DNA of 64,000 nucleotides from GCA-2720975 sp964467985 (GTDB taxonomy: Bacteria; Planctomycetota; UBA1135; GCA-002686595). Within the stretch, counting starts at the first letter, position 1, and the number at the start of each line of letters is the position of its first letter. The notes under the pieces were generated by a model. The model did no database searches, was not told the origin of the DNA, and worked only from the letters and a program-made list of their open reading frames with translations. The position numbers and the translations under genes were made by a program. Shown piece after piece: positions 45,194 to 54,932 of the stretch. The DNA is taken from assembly GCA_964467985.1 (NCBI GenBank), contig CAYXTP010000010.1, forward strand, positions 1-64,000. The letters are read 5' to 3'.

Positions 45194-48100
45194 ATGACCC
45201 GCGCCCTCCTCGTACTCGGAATGCACCGCAGTGGCACCTCTGCTGTCACGGGGGCCCTTGCCGAACTGGGCGTTCACTTGGGGTCCGAATTGATGCCGGG
45301 CAAGACGGGCGAGAACGATGGGGGATTTTTCGAGATTCCGTTCCTGGAGGAGTTTCACGATCGGGTGCTGGCCTCTTTGGGGAGGACGTGGGACGACCCT
45401 CGGCCGCTGCCAGCGGACTGGGCCGACGCCCGAGGGTGCGAGCCCTTCAAGAGTGAACTTAGGGCCTGGCTGAAGGACACCTTTGGCGATCGAGACCTGT
45501 TCGCTGTCAAGGACCCTCGCCTCTCACTCCTCTTGCCCCTGTGGTTGGCCGTGCTCGGCGACCTGGGGATCGAACCCGCGGCTATTCTCATGACAAGGCA
45601 TCGAGTCGCCGTGGCAGAATCCCTGCGCAAGCGTGATGGACTCCCGCTGGAACTCGGCGGGGTACTGATCGCGGGTTATCTCATGGCGGCTGAGCGCGAG
45701 ACTCGAGCCCTGCCCCGGGCGCTGGTCCCCTACGAGGAGCTGCTGGCCAATCCGGTCGGTGTCCTTGACCGCGTCGGAGCGACCCTTGGAGTTCAATGGC
45801 CGCGCACGCCGGCGGAGCGAGCGGCCGAACTGGCTGACATCCTTGATCCAAGTCTGTGCCACAACACGGCCCAGGGCGGGGAACCGGAGCTCAGTACGGG
45901 CCGTTCGCGACAGTTGCTCGCGGCAATGGATTTCGGTCTGGAACAACTAGGTGCGGGTGAGGAAGATCCTGCCCGTCAGGCGCTAGACCAAGCGCGCCTT
46001 TCATTGGAAGACCTGGTCAAGGGCATGGACCCCGACGCAATTGCCCATGCGTCTAGGCTCTACAACCGTGCCCGACAGGAACTCCGACGGCTTGAGTCCA
46101 CCCTAGACGAGCGCGCGGCTCACCTTCAGGCTATCTCCGCCGATGTCGCACATCTTCGACAGGACGTGGAAGAGCAACTCGATGAGCGAACTCGCTGGCT
46201 TCGAACCCAGGGTGAGGAGATCAAGGCACTGCGAGAACGACTGGTTCGTCCGGCACGCTTCGCTCGACTGCGTCGGCTGCCCTCGCTCGCCGTGCGGGCG
46301 ATGATTTCTCCACGCTGGGCAACTCAGCGGGTGCGCTACAAATTGCGTGTCCTGCGCGACCGGACCAAGTCATCGACGGAGTCACCGACCAAGTCCTGTG
46401 AATTCGAGAACCTGAGTGTCAAGCAGGTGGTCAGGCGTGTGGGCCAGTTGGCCTTTGAGCCGTGCGCGAACCCTGACGTATCTATCGTGATTCCGGTCTA
46501 CGGAAAGACCGGCTTGCTGGTGCAGTGCCTGGAGTCGATCTCCAGGTTCGAGGCGGCGGCGTCCATGGAGATCCTTCTCATTGACGACGCCAGCCCTGAC
46601 CCGGAGACGGCCCAATTCGCGTCGATACCCGGGCTCACCTATATGCGCAACGAATCGAATCTCGGGTTCGTTGACTCCTGCAATCGCGGCGCAAGAGAGG
46701 CTCAGGGCGAGTTCCTGGTTTTCCTCAACAGCGACACGCAGGTCACGGAGGGCTGGCTTGACCGGATGCTGGACACGTTCAGTGAGATCCCCAACGCGGG
46801 CCTCGTGGGCTCGAAGTTGCTCTACCCGGACGGGACGCTTCAAGAAGCGGGAGGCATCGTCTGGCAGGATGGCTCGGCCTGGAACTACGGCAAGGGCGAG
46901 CGCGCCACGAACCCCGACTTCAATCATGCGCGCCGAGTGGACTACTGTTCCGGAGCGTGTCTGGCGATCCCGCGAAACTTGTTCGTCGATCTCGGGTTGT
47001 TCGACCTGGAGTTTGCTCCCGGGTATTACGAAGACGCGGATCTGGCCTTCCGGGTGCGACAGGCGGGCCGCGAGGTCTGGTACCAACCTGCGGTAACGAT
47101 CTACCACGTGGAAGGTGCTTCGGCCGGCCGTGATGAGAGCTCGGGCATGAAGCGCTTCCAGGTCCGCAACCGGGATCGTTTCTTGGATCGTTGGCGCCAG
47201 GAACTTCAATCCCATCGCCCCAACGGCATCCATCCCGAACTGGAACGGGACCGAGGCATCCGCGGACGGGTTCTGTTCCTCGACCACCGCACGCTGACAC
47301 CCGACCAGGACTCAGGCTCCGTTCGGACCTGGAATCTGCTGCGTATCCTGCGGGACCTGGGCCAAAAGGTGACTTTCTTGCCGGAGAACCTGTTTGCCGA
47401 AGAACCCTACACCGCAAGCAAACTCGCCATGGGAATCGAGGTCGTGCATGCACCTCACATTCGGTCCGTGCGCCAGTTCTTGCGCGAGCGCGGGCACACG
47501 TTTGACGTGGTGATTGTGAGCCGCTTGTCTGTGGCGTCGCGCCAATTGCACGAGGTGAAGCAGAACTGCCCCCAGGCACGAATCCTCTACGACACGGTGG
47601 ACCTGCACTTCCTGCGGCTCGAGCGAGAAGCCGAAGTGCAGGGCAGTGAAGTTCTTGGCCGCGAAGCACGAGAGACGCGCGCCCGTGAGTTGGCTCTGTG
47701 CGCCGCAGCCGATGCGACCTTGGTAGTGAGTCCCTTTGAGGAAGAGTTGCTTGGGAACCTGGCGCCTGCAGTCGAGGTCCACGTGGTGTCCAACGTGCAC
47801 GAGATCCCCGGCCCGCAGACGGAGTTTGAGCAGCGTTCTGGAATCCTCTTCGTTGGAGGGTTCGAGCACCCTGCCAATGCCGATGCAGTGACTTGGTTCG
47901 CGGCAGAAGTCGTGCCCATCCTCACGAACCTGATTCCGGATTTTGTATTCCATGTGGTCGGAAGCAAGCCGACTGGGGATATCTTCAAGCTGCAGAGCGA
48001 GCACGTGATGGTTCACGGTCACGTCGCCGACTTGCTGCCCCTCATGGAGAGCTGCCGCCTCTCGGTGGCGCCGCTGAGATTCGGCGCAGGAGTCAAGGGC

Positions 48101-48457
48101 AAGATCAATCAAAGCCTGGCCCATGGCCTGCCCTGTGTGGCGACGACCACCGCTGTGGAGGGCATGGGTCTGGTTCACGGGACCGATGTGCTGGTAGCGG
48201 GCGACGCCCAACAGATGGCCGAATTGATCGCGGAGCTGCATGGCTCGAAGGAACTCTGGGAACGACTCTCGACCGGCGGAATAGAGAATACGCATCGACA
48301 CTTCTCATTCGATGTTGCTCGGGCTGCGCTCGAAAAGGCCCTCAAATTGAGCACTCAGAAGACGAATCCCAGCGAGACCCAAGTTGACGCCCATCCGGCG
48401 ATCCCCTCAAGCTCCCCGACGGACCCCGTCGGGGAAGGCACCTCCACCACTCGTTAG
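45194..48457 (+). CDS. Sulfotransferase-GT2-GT4 fusion protein
   Basis: This 1,087-residue protein has three catalytic parts. Residues 1-225 are a PAPS-type sulfotransferase (GMHRSGTSAV P-loop at 9-18, FAVKDPRLSLLLP). A coiled-coil linker runs about 260-350. Residues 425-660 are a GT2 domain (VSIVIPVYGKTG, LLIDDASPD, LNSDTQV with the DXD-like motif, and APGYYEDADLAFRVR). Residues 690-1050 are a GT4-type domain (GILFVGGFEHPANADAV, RFGAGVKGKINQSLAHG). It could build and sulfate a glycan in one polypeptide. The sulfotransferase acceptor could also be a protein or peptide. It lies 104 bp after the ABC ATPase. Confidence 0.9.
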   Translation: MTRALLVLGMHRSGTSAVTGALAELGVHLGSELMPGKTGENDGGFFEIPFLEEFHDRVLASLGRTWDDPRPLPADWADARGCEPFKSELRAWLKDTFGDRDLFAVKDPRLSLLLPLWLAVLGDLGIEPAAILMTRHRVAVAESLRKRDGLPLELGGVLIAGYLMAAERETRALPRALVPYEELLANPVGVLDRVGATLGVQWPRTPAERAAELADILDPSLCHNTAQGGEPELSTGRSRQLLAAMDFGLEQLGAGEEDPARQALDQARLSLEDLVKGMDPDAIAHASRLYNRARQELRRLESTLDERAAHLQAISADVAHLRQDVEEQLDERTRWLRTQGEEIKALRERLVRPARFARLRRLPSLAVRAMISPRWATQRVRYKLRVLRDRTKSSTESPTKSCEFENLSVKQVVRRVGQLAFEPCANPDVSIVIPVYGKTGLLVQCLESISRFEAAASMEILLIDDASPDPETAQFASIPGLTYMRNESNLGFVDSCNRGAREAQGEFLVFLNSDTQVTEGWLDRMLDTFSEIPNAGLVGSKLLYPDGTLQEAGGIVWQDGSAWNYGKGERATNPDFNHARRVDYCSGACLAIPRNLFVDLGLFDLEFAPGYYEDADLAFRVRQAGREVWYQPAVTIYHVEGASAGRDESSGMKRFQVRNRDRFLDRWRQELQSHRPNGIHPELERDRGIRGRVLFLDHRTLTPDQDSGSVRTWNLLRILRDLGQKVTFLPENLFAEEPYTASKLAMGIEVVHAPHIRSVRQFLRERGHTFDVVIVSRLSVASRQLHEVKQNCPQARILYDTVDLHFLRLEREAEVQGSEVLGREARETRARELALCAAADATLVVSPFEEELLGNLAPAVEVHVVSNVHEIPGPQTEFEQRSGILFVGGFEHPANADAVTWFAAEVVPILTNLIPDFVFHVVGSKPTGDIFKLQSEHVMVHGHVADLLPLMESCRLSVAPLRFGAGVKGKINQSLAHGLPCVATTTAVEGMGLVHGTDVLVAGDAQQMAELIAELHGSKELWERLSTGGIENTHRHFSFDVARAALEKALKLSTQKTNPSETQVDAHPAIPSSSPTDPVGEGTSTTR

Positions 48458-48465
48458 GCGGGACA

Positions 48466-49428
48466 ATGGGCCGGCGCATCCTCTTCCACCACCACCTGTT
48501 CAAGAACGCGGGGACGACAGTGGATGCGTGCCTGGAACGCAGCTTCGGGGGACAATTCGTCACCTTCGATTCCGCTGTCGCGTGGCATACCTATTCGGCG
48601 AACGATGTCGCCGCCAGGATCCGCGAAGAACCGTCTGCCCAGGCTTTCTCCAGCCATCAAGTAGCGCTTCTACCTCCCGCGATCGATGGAATCGAAGTCG
48701 ATCGGTTGATCTTCCTGCGTCACCCGATCGACCGTGTGCGTTCCGTCTACTCATTTGAGAGACGACAGAAAGCCGACAGTCCGGGGGCTCGCATGGCTAG
48801 CCAGACCGACCTCGCGGGGTATGTACGCTGGCGACTCGAAACAGCCGACCCGACCGTGGTGAGCGGATTTCAGACAGCGCGCCTATCGGCAGTCAGAGTC
48901 ACTCCCCCAGGCGCGAGCGCCTCCCCACGCGGCACCGGACCCCAGGCTGCACTGGCGGCTCTCAAGGAGCTGGAACTCATCGGTGTGGTGGAACGATTGG
49001 ATGAGAGCCTCTGCCTGCTGGAGCTGGAGCTCAAGCAGCACTGGCCAACTCTGGACCTGGCTTACATTTCGGCCAACGTTGACCCGCAGCGCGCCAATGA
49101 CTTGGAGCAACGAATCGCCTCCGTTCGAGCCTCCCTACCCAGCGACCTGTGGAACAACTTGGAGGAACGGAACCGGGCCGACTTGGAGTGCCACACTATT
49201 GCTGGACAGCGTTTGGATTCGGCTATTCGGGGCACAGCAAATTTCTCGGCCCACCTCGGCGCCTTCCGCGAGCGCTGCGCTGCCCTAGCCGCCAGGAATT
49301 CATCTTGGGCTTCCCGCCTGCGACGCTCGGGTCGGAACCGTGTCGTGCCCGGCAACCCCGCCGGCTCTCAAGAACCCGACGCTGGGGCCCAGTCCTCCAG
49401 CCGGACTCCTGGCACGTCACGACCATGA
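48466..49428 (+). CDS. Sulfotransferase family protein (Sulfotransfer_2-like)
   Basis: The 320-residue protein opens with ILFHHHLFKNAGTTVDACL, the P-loop variant (K-x-A-G-T) of carbohydrate sulfotransferases. The PAPS 3'-phosphate region is LIFLRHPIDRVRSVYSF. The last 40 residues are low-complexity and basic. It probably adds sulfate to a sugar. It begins 8 bp after the 1,087-residue fusion gene and is translationally coupled to the next GT2 gene by ATGA at 49425. Confidence 0.85.
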   Translation: MGRRILFHHHLFKNAGTTVDACLERSFGGQFVTFDSAVAWHTYSANDVAARIREEPSAQAFSSHQVALLPPAIDGIEVDRLIFLRHPIDRVRSVYSFERRQKADSPGARMASQTDLAGYVRWRLETADPTVVSGFQTARLSAVRVTPPGASASPRGTGPQAALAALKELELIGVVERLDESLCLLELELKQHWPTLDLAYISANVDPQRANDLEQRIASVRASLPSDLWNNLEERNRADLECHTIAGQRLDSAIRGTANFSAHLGAFRERCAALAARNSSWASRLRRSGRNRVVPGNPAGSQEPDAGAQSSSRTPGTSRP

Positions 49429-50429
49429 GCGTTGTCGGGGGTCAATGCTCCATCCTCATCCCCGTGCACGGTGAGGCCGAGCTCGCGCTGCAATGCTTGC
49501 AGTCCATCGCCGCCTGTGAAGATGCAGCAGGAGCCCAAGTCATCGTGATTGATGACGCAAGTCCTGCGAGCGACCGCGAGAGACTGGACGGGTTCGATGG
49601 CCAAGCAGAGATTATCCATCGTGCAACACGTGGGGGGTTTGCCGCCGCCGTGCTCACTGGCCTGAAGGCCTCATCGAAAGAACGGCCATTCGTCGCCATC
49701 CTCAACAGTGACGTGGAGGTCGAACCTGGATGGCTGAGTCACCTTGTTGAGGCCTTGGACGCCAATGCCCAGCTGGGCGCCGTCGCGCCTTGCGTACTCG
49801 ACCAAGCCACCCCGCCCCGCATCGATTCCGCAGGTCTGGCCTACACGCTATGCGGATGGTCCTTCCGGCGCGGCCACGGCCGGGCGATGGAGGCCCAGTG
49901 GAAAGAACCGGCTCGCGTGTTCGGCGTAACCGGGACCGCGGCGCTCCTGAGAAGACGAGCGTTGGATGACATCGGCCGACCGTTCCCTGAGGATTTCGAT
50001 GGCTACTACGAGGATGTCACACTCTCATTCCGACTGCAGGAGCGCAACTGGCAATGCATGTACGTACCTACCTCCGTCGTTCATCACCGTGGTTCAGCGA
50101 CCTATGCGAAGATCCCGAAGCGCAAGAGTTACTGCGTCAGTCGCAACTTGGAATTCGTGTTCTGGACGCACATTCCGTCGCGCTTCATGTTGGGAGCCTT
50201 GCCCAGGCACGTCTTCTTCTTGCTCGCGCACGCCGGGCAAGCGCTGCTGCGTGGATCACTGATTGCTCATTGCCGAGGCAAGCTCCATGCATTGCGAGGC
50301 ATCGGTCGGATTCGATCGGCCCGCAGGCAGCGGCAATCTGAAGCATCGTTCTTGGCGGATAGACGAGCCACTACCAGCCTACGCTCATCCGTGGCTTGGA
50401 TTCTCGGTGCGAAGTCGCAGTCGGAATGA
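49425..50429 (+). CDS. Family 2 glycosyltransferase
   Basis: The ATG at 49425 (MSVVGGQCSILIPVHGEAEL) overlaps the sulfotransferase stop. The 334-residue product has the GT2 core: CSILIPVHGEA, VIVIDDASPAS, ILNSDVEVEPGWL (DXD-like) and FDGYYEDVTLSFRLQ. Its C-terminus has a hydrophobic region (PRHVFFLLAHAG) that may associate with membrane. It likely adds a sugar to the growing surface glycan. Convergent with the initiating transferase, 39 bp between stops. Confidence 0.9.
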   Translation: MSVVGGQCSILIPVHGEAELALQCLQSIAACEDAAGAQVIVIDDASPASDRERLDGFDGQAEIIHRATRGGFAAAVLTGLKASSKERPFVAILNSDVEVEPGWLSHLVEALDANAQLGAVAPCVLDQATPPRIDSAGLAYTLCGWSFRRGHGRAMEAQWKEPARVFGVTGTAALLRRRALDDIGRPFPEDFDGYYEDVTLSFRLQERNWQCMYVPTSVVHHRGSATYAKIPKRKSYCVSRNLEFVFWTHIPSRFMLGALPRHVFFLLAHAGQALLRGSLIAHCRGKLHALRGIGRIRSARRQRQSEASFLADRRATTSLRSSVAWILGAKSQSE

Positions 50430-50468
50430 CCCGTCGACCATTGTAGGCCTCAGCGGCGGACAAGTTGT

Positions 50469-51866
50469 TCAACCGGTGCGGTTCAAGAACCCACCCCACA
50501 CCGTGCGCCAGATGATTCGGCAATCCAGCGCCACCGACCAGTTGCGAATGTAGTAGAGATCAAAGGCCAGGCGTTCGTCGGCCGGTGACATCCCGCGCTG
50601 CCCGTTGACTTGGGCCCATCCGGTCAAGCCGGGCTTCACGCGATGCCGCAGCATGTACTTGGGAATGGACTCCTTGAAGCGTTGGACGAACACGGGTTGG
50701 GCCGGGCGTGGGCCCACGAGGCTCATGTCACCGCGGATCACGTTCCATAGTTGAGGCAACTCGTCGATGCTGACCATGCGCAGAATGCGACCGACCTTGG
50801 TGACACGTGGATCGTCCGTGATTCCCCAGACGGGACCGTCCTTCTCCGCGTCGTGCACCATCGTGCGGATCTTGTGGATCCAGAAGCGACGACCATCGAG
50901 GCCGAATCGCTCCTGCCGGTAGAAGGCGGGGCCCGGGGAGGTGAGCTTGACCAGCAGGGCGCCCAACCCGATGAGCGGCAGGGTGAAGATGAGGCCCAGG
51001 GTGGCCAGGACGAAGTCAAAGGTGCGCTTCAGCACGAGCCCCCAGCCTGCCATGGGAGACGTGTTGACGGCCAAGATCGGCATGCCTTCGAAGTCCTCAA
51101 CACAACCGCCCAGCATGGAGTGCTTGTAGAGGTCGGAGACGAGGTTGATGTTGACGAGTTCTTCACCGACCTCGTTGAGGATGAGGTCCAATTGGGCCTC
51201 GACTTCCCTGGACTGGGCGATAAACACCTCATCGACGGGTCGAGTCGCCAGGATCGTTGCAAGGTCACCCACACCGCCGAGAACCGGGATTCCACCCAGT
51301 TCGTCAGGGACCGGCTCACTGCCGACTGAAATGTAACCGGCGAGTTCAACTCCCAGTTCTGGATGGCGGAACAGCTTGGCCTTGATGCTGCGCGCCAAGC
51401 CGTCGGTGCCCACAATCAATGCCGAACGGGCGTTCAGACCCCGGCGGCGTAGGTGGCGAATGAACTCGCGAAATACGACCCGCTGAGCGAGAAGAGAAAC
51501 GGTCGACGTGCAAAAGAACGCGCCTAGGAAGATGCGCGAGTAGTTAGCCTTGAACACAAGCCAACTGGCGCTGACGAGGACCAAAGTGAAGAGCCCGACA
51601 GCACGACTCATGCGCAACGCCTCACCGAGGCGTGATTCCTGACGGCGGGTCCTCGTGAGTTCGAAGGCCGTGATAAAGAAGAACCACAGCGGCGCGACCA
51701 GCCACAGACCCTGGAGGTACTGCGCACGCAGGGGCACGTCAAAGTTCATGTCGAACCAACCCGTGGACCAACGCAGCTCGTACGCCCCGGCCCAGATGGC
51801 CGATAGCAATAACCCGTCGAGAATGAAGAGTACGTTGCGCCAGAACTGGACTTTCTTGTTCAGCAT
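50469..51866 (-). CDS. Polyprenyl-phosphate sugar-1-phosphate transferase (WcaJ/WbaP-like)
   Basis: The 465-residue protein has an N-terminal multi-helix region, a cytosolic Rossmann-like domain (SALIVGTDGLARSIKAKLF), then the transferase domain. That domain shows YRQERFGLDGRRFWIHKIRTM, DELPQLWNVIRGDMSLVGPRP and RHRVKPGLTGWAQVNGQRG, the signature of initiating bactoprenyl-phosphate sugar transferases. It starts repeat-unit synthesis. It overlaps the GT4 gene at 51860 by 7 nt. Confidence 0.95.
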   Translation of the reverse strand: MLNKKVQFWRNVLFILDGLLLSAIWAGAYELRWSTGWFDMNFDVPLRAQYLQGLWLVAPLWFFFITAFELTRTRRQESRLGEALRMSRAVGLFTLVLVSASWLVFKANYSRIFLGAFFCTSTVSLLAQRVVFREFIRHLRRRGLNARSALIVGTDGLARSIKAKLFRHPELGVELAGYISVGSEPVPDELGGIPVLGGVGDLATILATRPVDEVFIAQSREVEAQLDLILNEVGEELVNINLVSDLYKHSMLGGCVEDFEGMPILAVNTSPMAGWGLVLKRTFDFVLATLGLIFTLPLIGLGALLVKLTSPGPAFYRQERFGLDGRRFWIHKIRTMVHDAEKDGPVWGITDDPRVTKVGRILRMVSIDELPQLWNVIRGDMSLVGPRPAQPVFVQRFKESIPKYMLRHRVKPGLTGWAQVNGQRGMSPADERLAFDLYYIRNWSVALDCRIIWRTVWGGFLNRTG

Positions 51867-53083
51867 GGACCGACTACTTCTAAGGGCTCGGGAGTCGTCG
51901 CCTGATTCAGCACGGACTGGGGCTCTGTCGCGAGTTCAGACGGCAAACCCGTCTCCGCCTCGAGACCCTTGTGGGCGCGCCAGGCTTGAGCCACGTATTC
52001 ACGGAGGCGAAGAGCGGCCACCTCGCGATCAAACGTGTGAGCATGGGCGCGCAGGACATCGGTCTTGAAGGCGTCCTTGGCCAGCTCGAAGCGGTGGATC
52101 GCTTCTTGGAGGGCCTGAGGTGTTCGTTGATAAAACAAGACACCCGTCGCAGAGTCGTCTCCCACATCTGGGCCCAAGGCTCGGATCGTCTCCAAGGACC
52201 CGCCCTGGGCCAGGGCGATGGTGGCACGGCCAGCAGCGGCGGCTTCCAAGGGCGCCATGCCGAAGTCCTCCACCGCGCAGTGCACGAGAGCCCGGCAGTC
52301 CAAGTACTCCTGCCTCAGTTGGGACTCACCGATGCGACCCAAGAACTCGATGTTCGGGCCAGCTGCCTGACGCAGAGAGCGCAGCATGGGCCCCTCCCCC
52401 ACAATACGCAGAGCGCGACCCGAGCGGGTGAAGGCCTCCACCGCCAACTCCACGCCTTTGTTTTCGACGAGGGCGCTGACCATCAAATAGTGGGCCCCTC
52501 CGCCCAGTGTGCCCTCGAAGAAACCGCAATCGATGGGCGGGTGGATGACGCTGGAAGAGCGGCGGTAGTACTTTCGAATACGTCGCGCGACGAATTGTGA
52601 GTTGGCGACAAAACGATCGACGCGCTTGGAGGAAGTGACATCCCAGCTGCGCATCCAGGCGAGTAGCGCAGGTGCAAAGAGGCGGTTTCTCCACTTGCTG
52701 CGAGGAAAATAATCGGGGGCCAGATCCCAGATGTAGCGCATTGGCGAGTGCACATAACTGATGTGCAATGCCTCCGGTCGGGTCAGGACCCCCTTGACGA
52801 CCGCACTGCTAGAGCTAATCACCAGGTCGTAATCGCTCAAGTCCAGTGACTCGGCAGCCAGCGGCAGCAACGGAAAATAATACCGATAGTGCGTCACACC
52901 CCAGGGCATTCGTTGCAACCAAGACGTACGGATTCCTCGCCTCTCCAATTCGGGAGGCATGGAACCTGGTTGATGGACGAGGGTGAACAGGTCCGCATGT
53001 GGGTAGAGTTCGCTGAGGAGAGCGAAGACTCGCTCTCCTCCGCGGACGCTGGTCAACCAGTCATGTACAAGCGCAATTCTCAT
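51860..53083 (-). CDS. Family 4 glycosyltransferase (WbaZ-like)
   Basis: The ATG at 53083 (MRIALVHDWLTSVRGGERVF) is the classic start of WbaZ/mannosyltransferase-like GT4 enzymes; upstream codons are not needed. The 407-residue product carries SYVHSPMRYIWDL, RFVANSQFVARRIRKYY, VIHPPID and FGMAPLEAAAAGRATIALAQGGSLET. It transfers a hexose from a nucleotide sugar to the lipid-linked glycan. It is coupled to the initiating transferase. Confidence 0.92.
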   Translation of the reverse strand: MRIALVHDWLTSVRGGERVFALLSELYPHADLFTLVHQPGSMPPELERRGIRTSWLQRMPWGVTHYRYYFPLLPLAAESLDLSDYDLVISSSSAVVKGVLTRPEALHISYVHSPMRYIWDLAPDYFPRSKWRNRLFAPALLAWMRSWDVTSSKRVDRFVANSQFVARRIRKYYRRSSSVIHPPIDCGFFEGTLGGGAHYLMVSALVENKGVELAVEAFTRSGRALRIVGEGPMLRSLRQAAGPNIEFLGRIGESQLRQEYLDCRALVHCAVEDFGMAPLEAAAAGRATIALAQGGSLETIRALGPDVGDDSATGVLFYQRTPQALQEAIHRFELAKDAFKTDVLRAHAHTFDREVAALRLREYVAQAWRAHKGLEAETGLPSELATEPQSVLNQATTPEPLEVVGPC

Positions 53084-53181
53084 GGTGCGGTACTGAACTG
53101 CCCCGAGAGGAGACCACAAGGCCCAGGTTGCCGGCAAGGGTAGACCCACAACAGCAGTCGTTCTTGCCAGTCCGAGGGGCT

Positions 53182-54390
53182 ATGATCCAACCCATGGCCC
53201 CTACGCCGGCTGACCCGTCCCCCGATCTGCACCCCGGCAATCGCAGCCTGACCCGCGCTTGCCTGGTGGCGATGGTGGTCGGCTGCTACTTTTCGATCGC
53301 GGCCATGCACATCTTGATGGGGCTGGCCTTCGTGAGTTGGGTTTCCAGCTCCTTGCCAGCTTCCCGTCACCCGCTGAGGGCACCGCTCATATGGCCGATG
53401 GCGGGCTACCTGACCGTCTCAGCCATCTCGGCTCTGCTGGCATGGAATCCAACCAGCACCAGGGAAGCATTTGGTTTTGCAATGCCCTTGCTGGTCTACG
53501 TCATGACCCGCGACGCGATGGCCGGACCGCGCTTGGTAAACCGTTCGGTGCAGTATGTGATCTGGGGCGGAGTGCTGGCAGCTTCCTTTGGTCTGGCTCA
53601 ATCCCATTACGCAGCCCAGGGCTTTCGGATTTCAGGCAGCCTGAGCCACTACATGACGTTCTCTGGTGTCCTGCTCCTGGCCTTGATGCTCATTCTGCCG
53701 CGAGCATTGTTCGGGGCGAGCAAGCGAGAGCGCATCCCCTTGGCCGCGGGTGCCGCGATGATTCTCTGGGCACTGGTCATGACCAAGACCCGCGGGGCAT
53801 GGGTAGGAATGGTGGCGGGATCGGTATCCTTGCTCAGCCTCTGGAAGCCGAAGGCCCTGTTCGTTCTTCCTCTTGTGCTGGCTGGAACGTATTTCCTGGC
53901 ACCCGCTCACATCCAGGATCGCATTCGCTCCACGGTCGATTCCACGGATGACACGATCAACGAACGCCTGGTCTGGTGGAACAATGGGCTAAAGATCATC
54001 GCAGCCAACCCGGTACTGGGTGTGGGCCCGCGCATGGTGCGCAACGTGTACGACGAGTATCGCGACCCGAATGAGGAGATCGCCGACAAACGAGTCCCGG
54101 GGCATTTGCACAACAATGTCATCCAGATCGCCGCCGACCGGGGCCTCCTGGGCTTGGGCTTCTGGCTTGCCATCTGGATCGGCTGGTTTGTTCGTGTGGG
54201 ACGCTCGTACAGGCGCCTTGACAAGGAAGATCGATCCACGCGCGCGGTCATCGCAGGGTGCCTCTCTGCCATGGTCGCGTTCCAGGTCATGGGACTGTTT
54301 GAATACAACATGGGCGATTCAGAGGTGGCCTTCCTGGCGCTGTTTGTGTTCGCCTTGCCGTTGGCGATTGAGGCCTATGCGGAGGAGTAA
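53182..54390 (+). CDS. O-antigen ligase/polymerase family membrane protein
   Basis: The ATG at 53182 (MIQPMAPTPADPS) is preceded by GAGGGG and preferred over in-frame 53128. The 402-residue protein has about 10 helices and the Wzy_C/O-antigen ligase region: MTKTRGAWVGMVAG, NERLVWWNNGLKII, GVGPRMVRN, and GHLHNNVIQIAADRG. It joins or polymerises surface glycan on the periplasmic side. Its presence alongside an ABC exporter is a mixed signal for the export pathway. Confidence 0.9.
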   Translation: MIQPMAPTPADPSPDLHPGNRSLTRACLVAMVVGCYFSIAAMHILMGLAFVSWVSSSLPASRHPLRAPLIWPMAGYLTVSAISALLAWNPTSTREAFGFAMPLLVYVMTRDAMAGPRLVNRSVQYVIWGGVLAASFGLAQSHYAAQGFRISGSLSHYMTFSGVLLLALMLILPRALFGASKRERIPLAAGAAMILWALVMTKTRGAWVGMVAGSVSLLSLWKPKALFVLPLVLAGTYFLAPAHIQDRIRSTVDSTDDTINERLVWWNNGLKIIAANPVLGVGPRMVRNVYDEYRDPNEEIADKRVPGHLHNNVIQIAADRGLLGLGFWLAIWIGWFVRVGRSYRRLDKEDRSTRAVIAGCLSAMVAFQVMGLFEYNMGDSEVAFLALFVFALPLAIEAYAEE

Positions 54391-54423
54391 TCCGCCGGCG
54401 GTGCAGAGGTAGGTTTGAGCAAC

Positions 54424-54678
54424 ATGCAATGGGTGGTGTACGTGCTCGTCTCTGATTCTGACGGGGTGACCTACGTCGGAATCACCAAGGACTTGGAGCG
54501 TCGGTTGTTGCAGCACAACGGGGAGCTGCCTGGTGGCGCACGATCGACGACCCGCGGGCGACCCTGGAAAATCGGTGCGACCTATGGGCCCTTCGCGGAT
54601 CGCGGCAGGGCGCAGGAGGTCGAATACCAGGTGAAAAAGAAGCGCGGGAAGGAGCGGCTTGTGTGGGTGGAAGCCTGA
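54424..54678 (+). CDS. GIY-YIG nuclease domain protein
   Basis: The 84-residue product from ATG 54424 (an in-frame TTG at 54415 is also possible) is a single GIY-YIG domain. VVYVLVSDSDGVTYVGITKD holds the YVL...YVG pair, followed by LERRLLQHNGE. RGRPWKIGATYGPFADRGRAQEVEYQVKKKRG completes the UvrC-N-like YhbQ-type family, with Glu in the final helix. Such proteins cut or bind DNA and their targets are unclear. An AGAGGTAGG sequence lies upstream. Confidence 0.85.
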   Translation: MQWVVYVLVSDSDGVTYVGITKDLERRLLQHNGELPGGARSTTRGRPWKIGATYGPFADRGRAQEVEYQVKKKRGKERLVWVEA

Positions 54679-54932
54679 GCGCCTGAAGCGGGAGACTGCG
54701 TAACCCGGGTGAGATGGATGACGTCAGCCCGGGTGGGTGGGGGCGGCGGTTGGCTCCCCCAGACGCCTGCGCGGTCGCCCCATAGATCCGGCGGCCTCAA
54801 TTGGGGCCGCGAGGTCCGAGTGACCGGCTGTGACGCCGCCTCGCCCCAGATCGAGACCCTTCCGCATCCTGTTGCTTTTGGGGTCGTCTGCTAGACTCGG
54901 TTCCGAACTGACCGTGGCTCCAGGTCTATCCA

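Noticed and set aside
46382..48301. Minus-strand frames of 301 and 329 codons within the sulfotransferase-GT2-GT4 gene
   Set aside because: The plus-strand frame carries all catalytic motifs; these are shadows.
54679..54932. Possible RNA gene in the 254 bp before the DUF1501 gene
   Set aside because: GC-rich, with no convincing tRNA fold, conserved hairpin or promoter that I could support.
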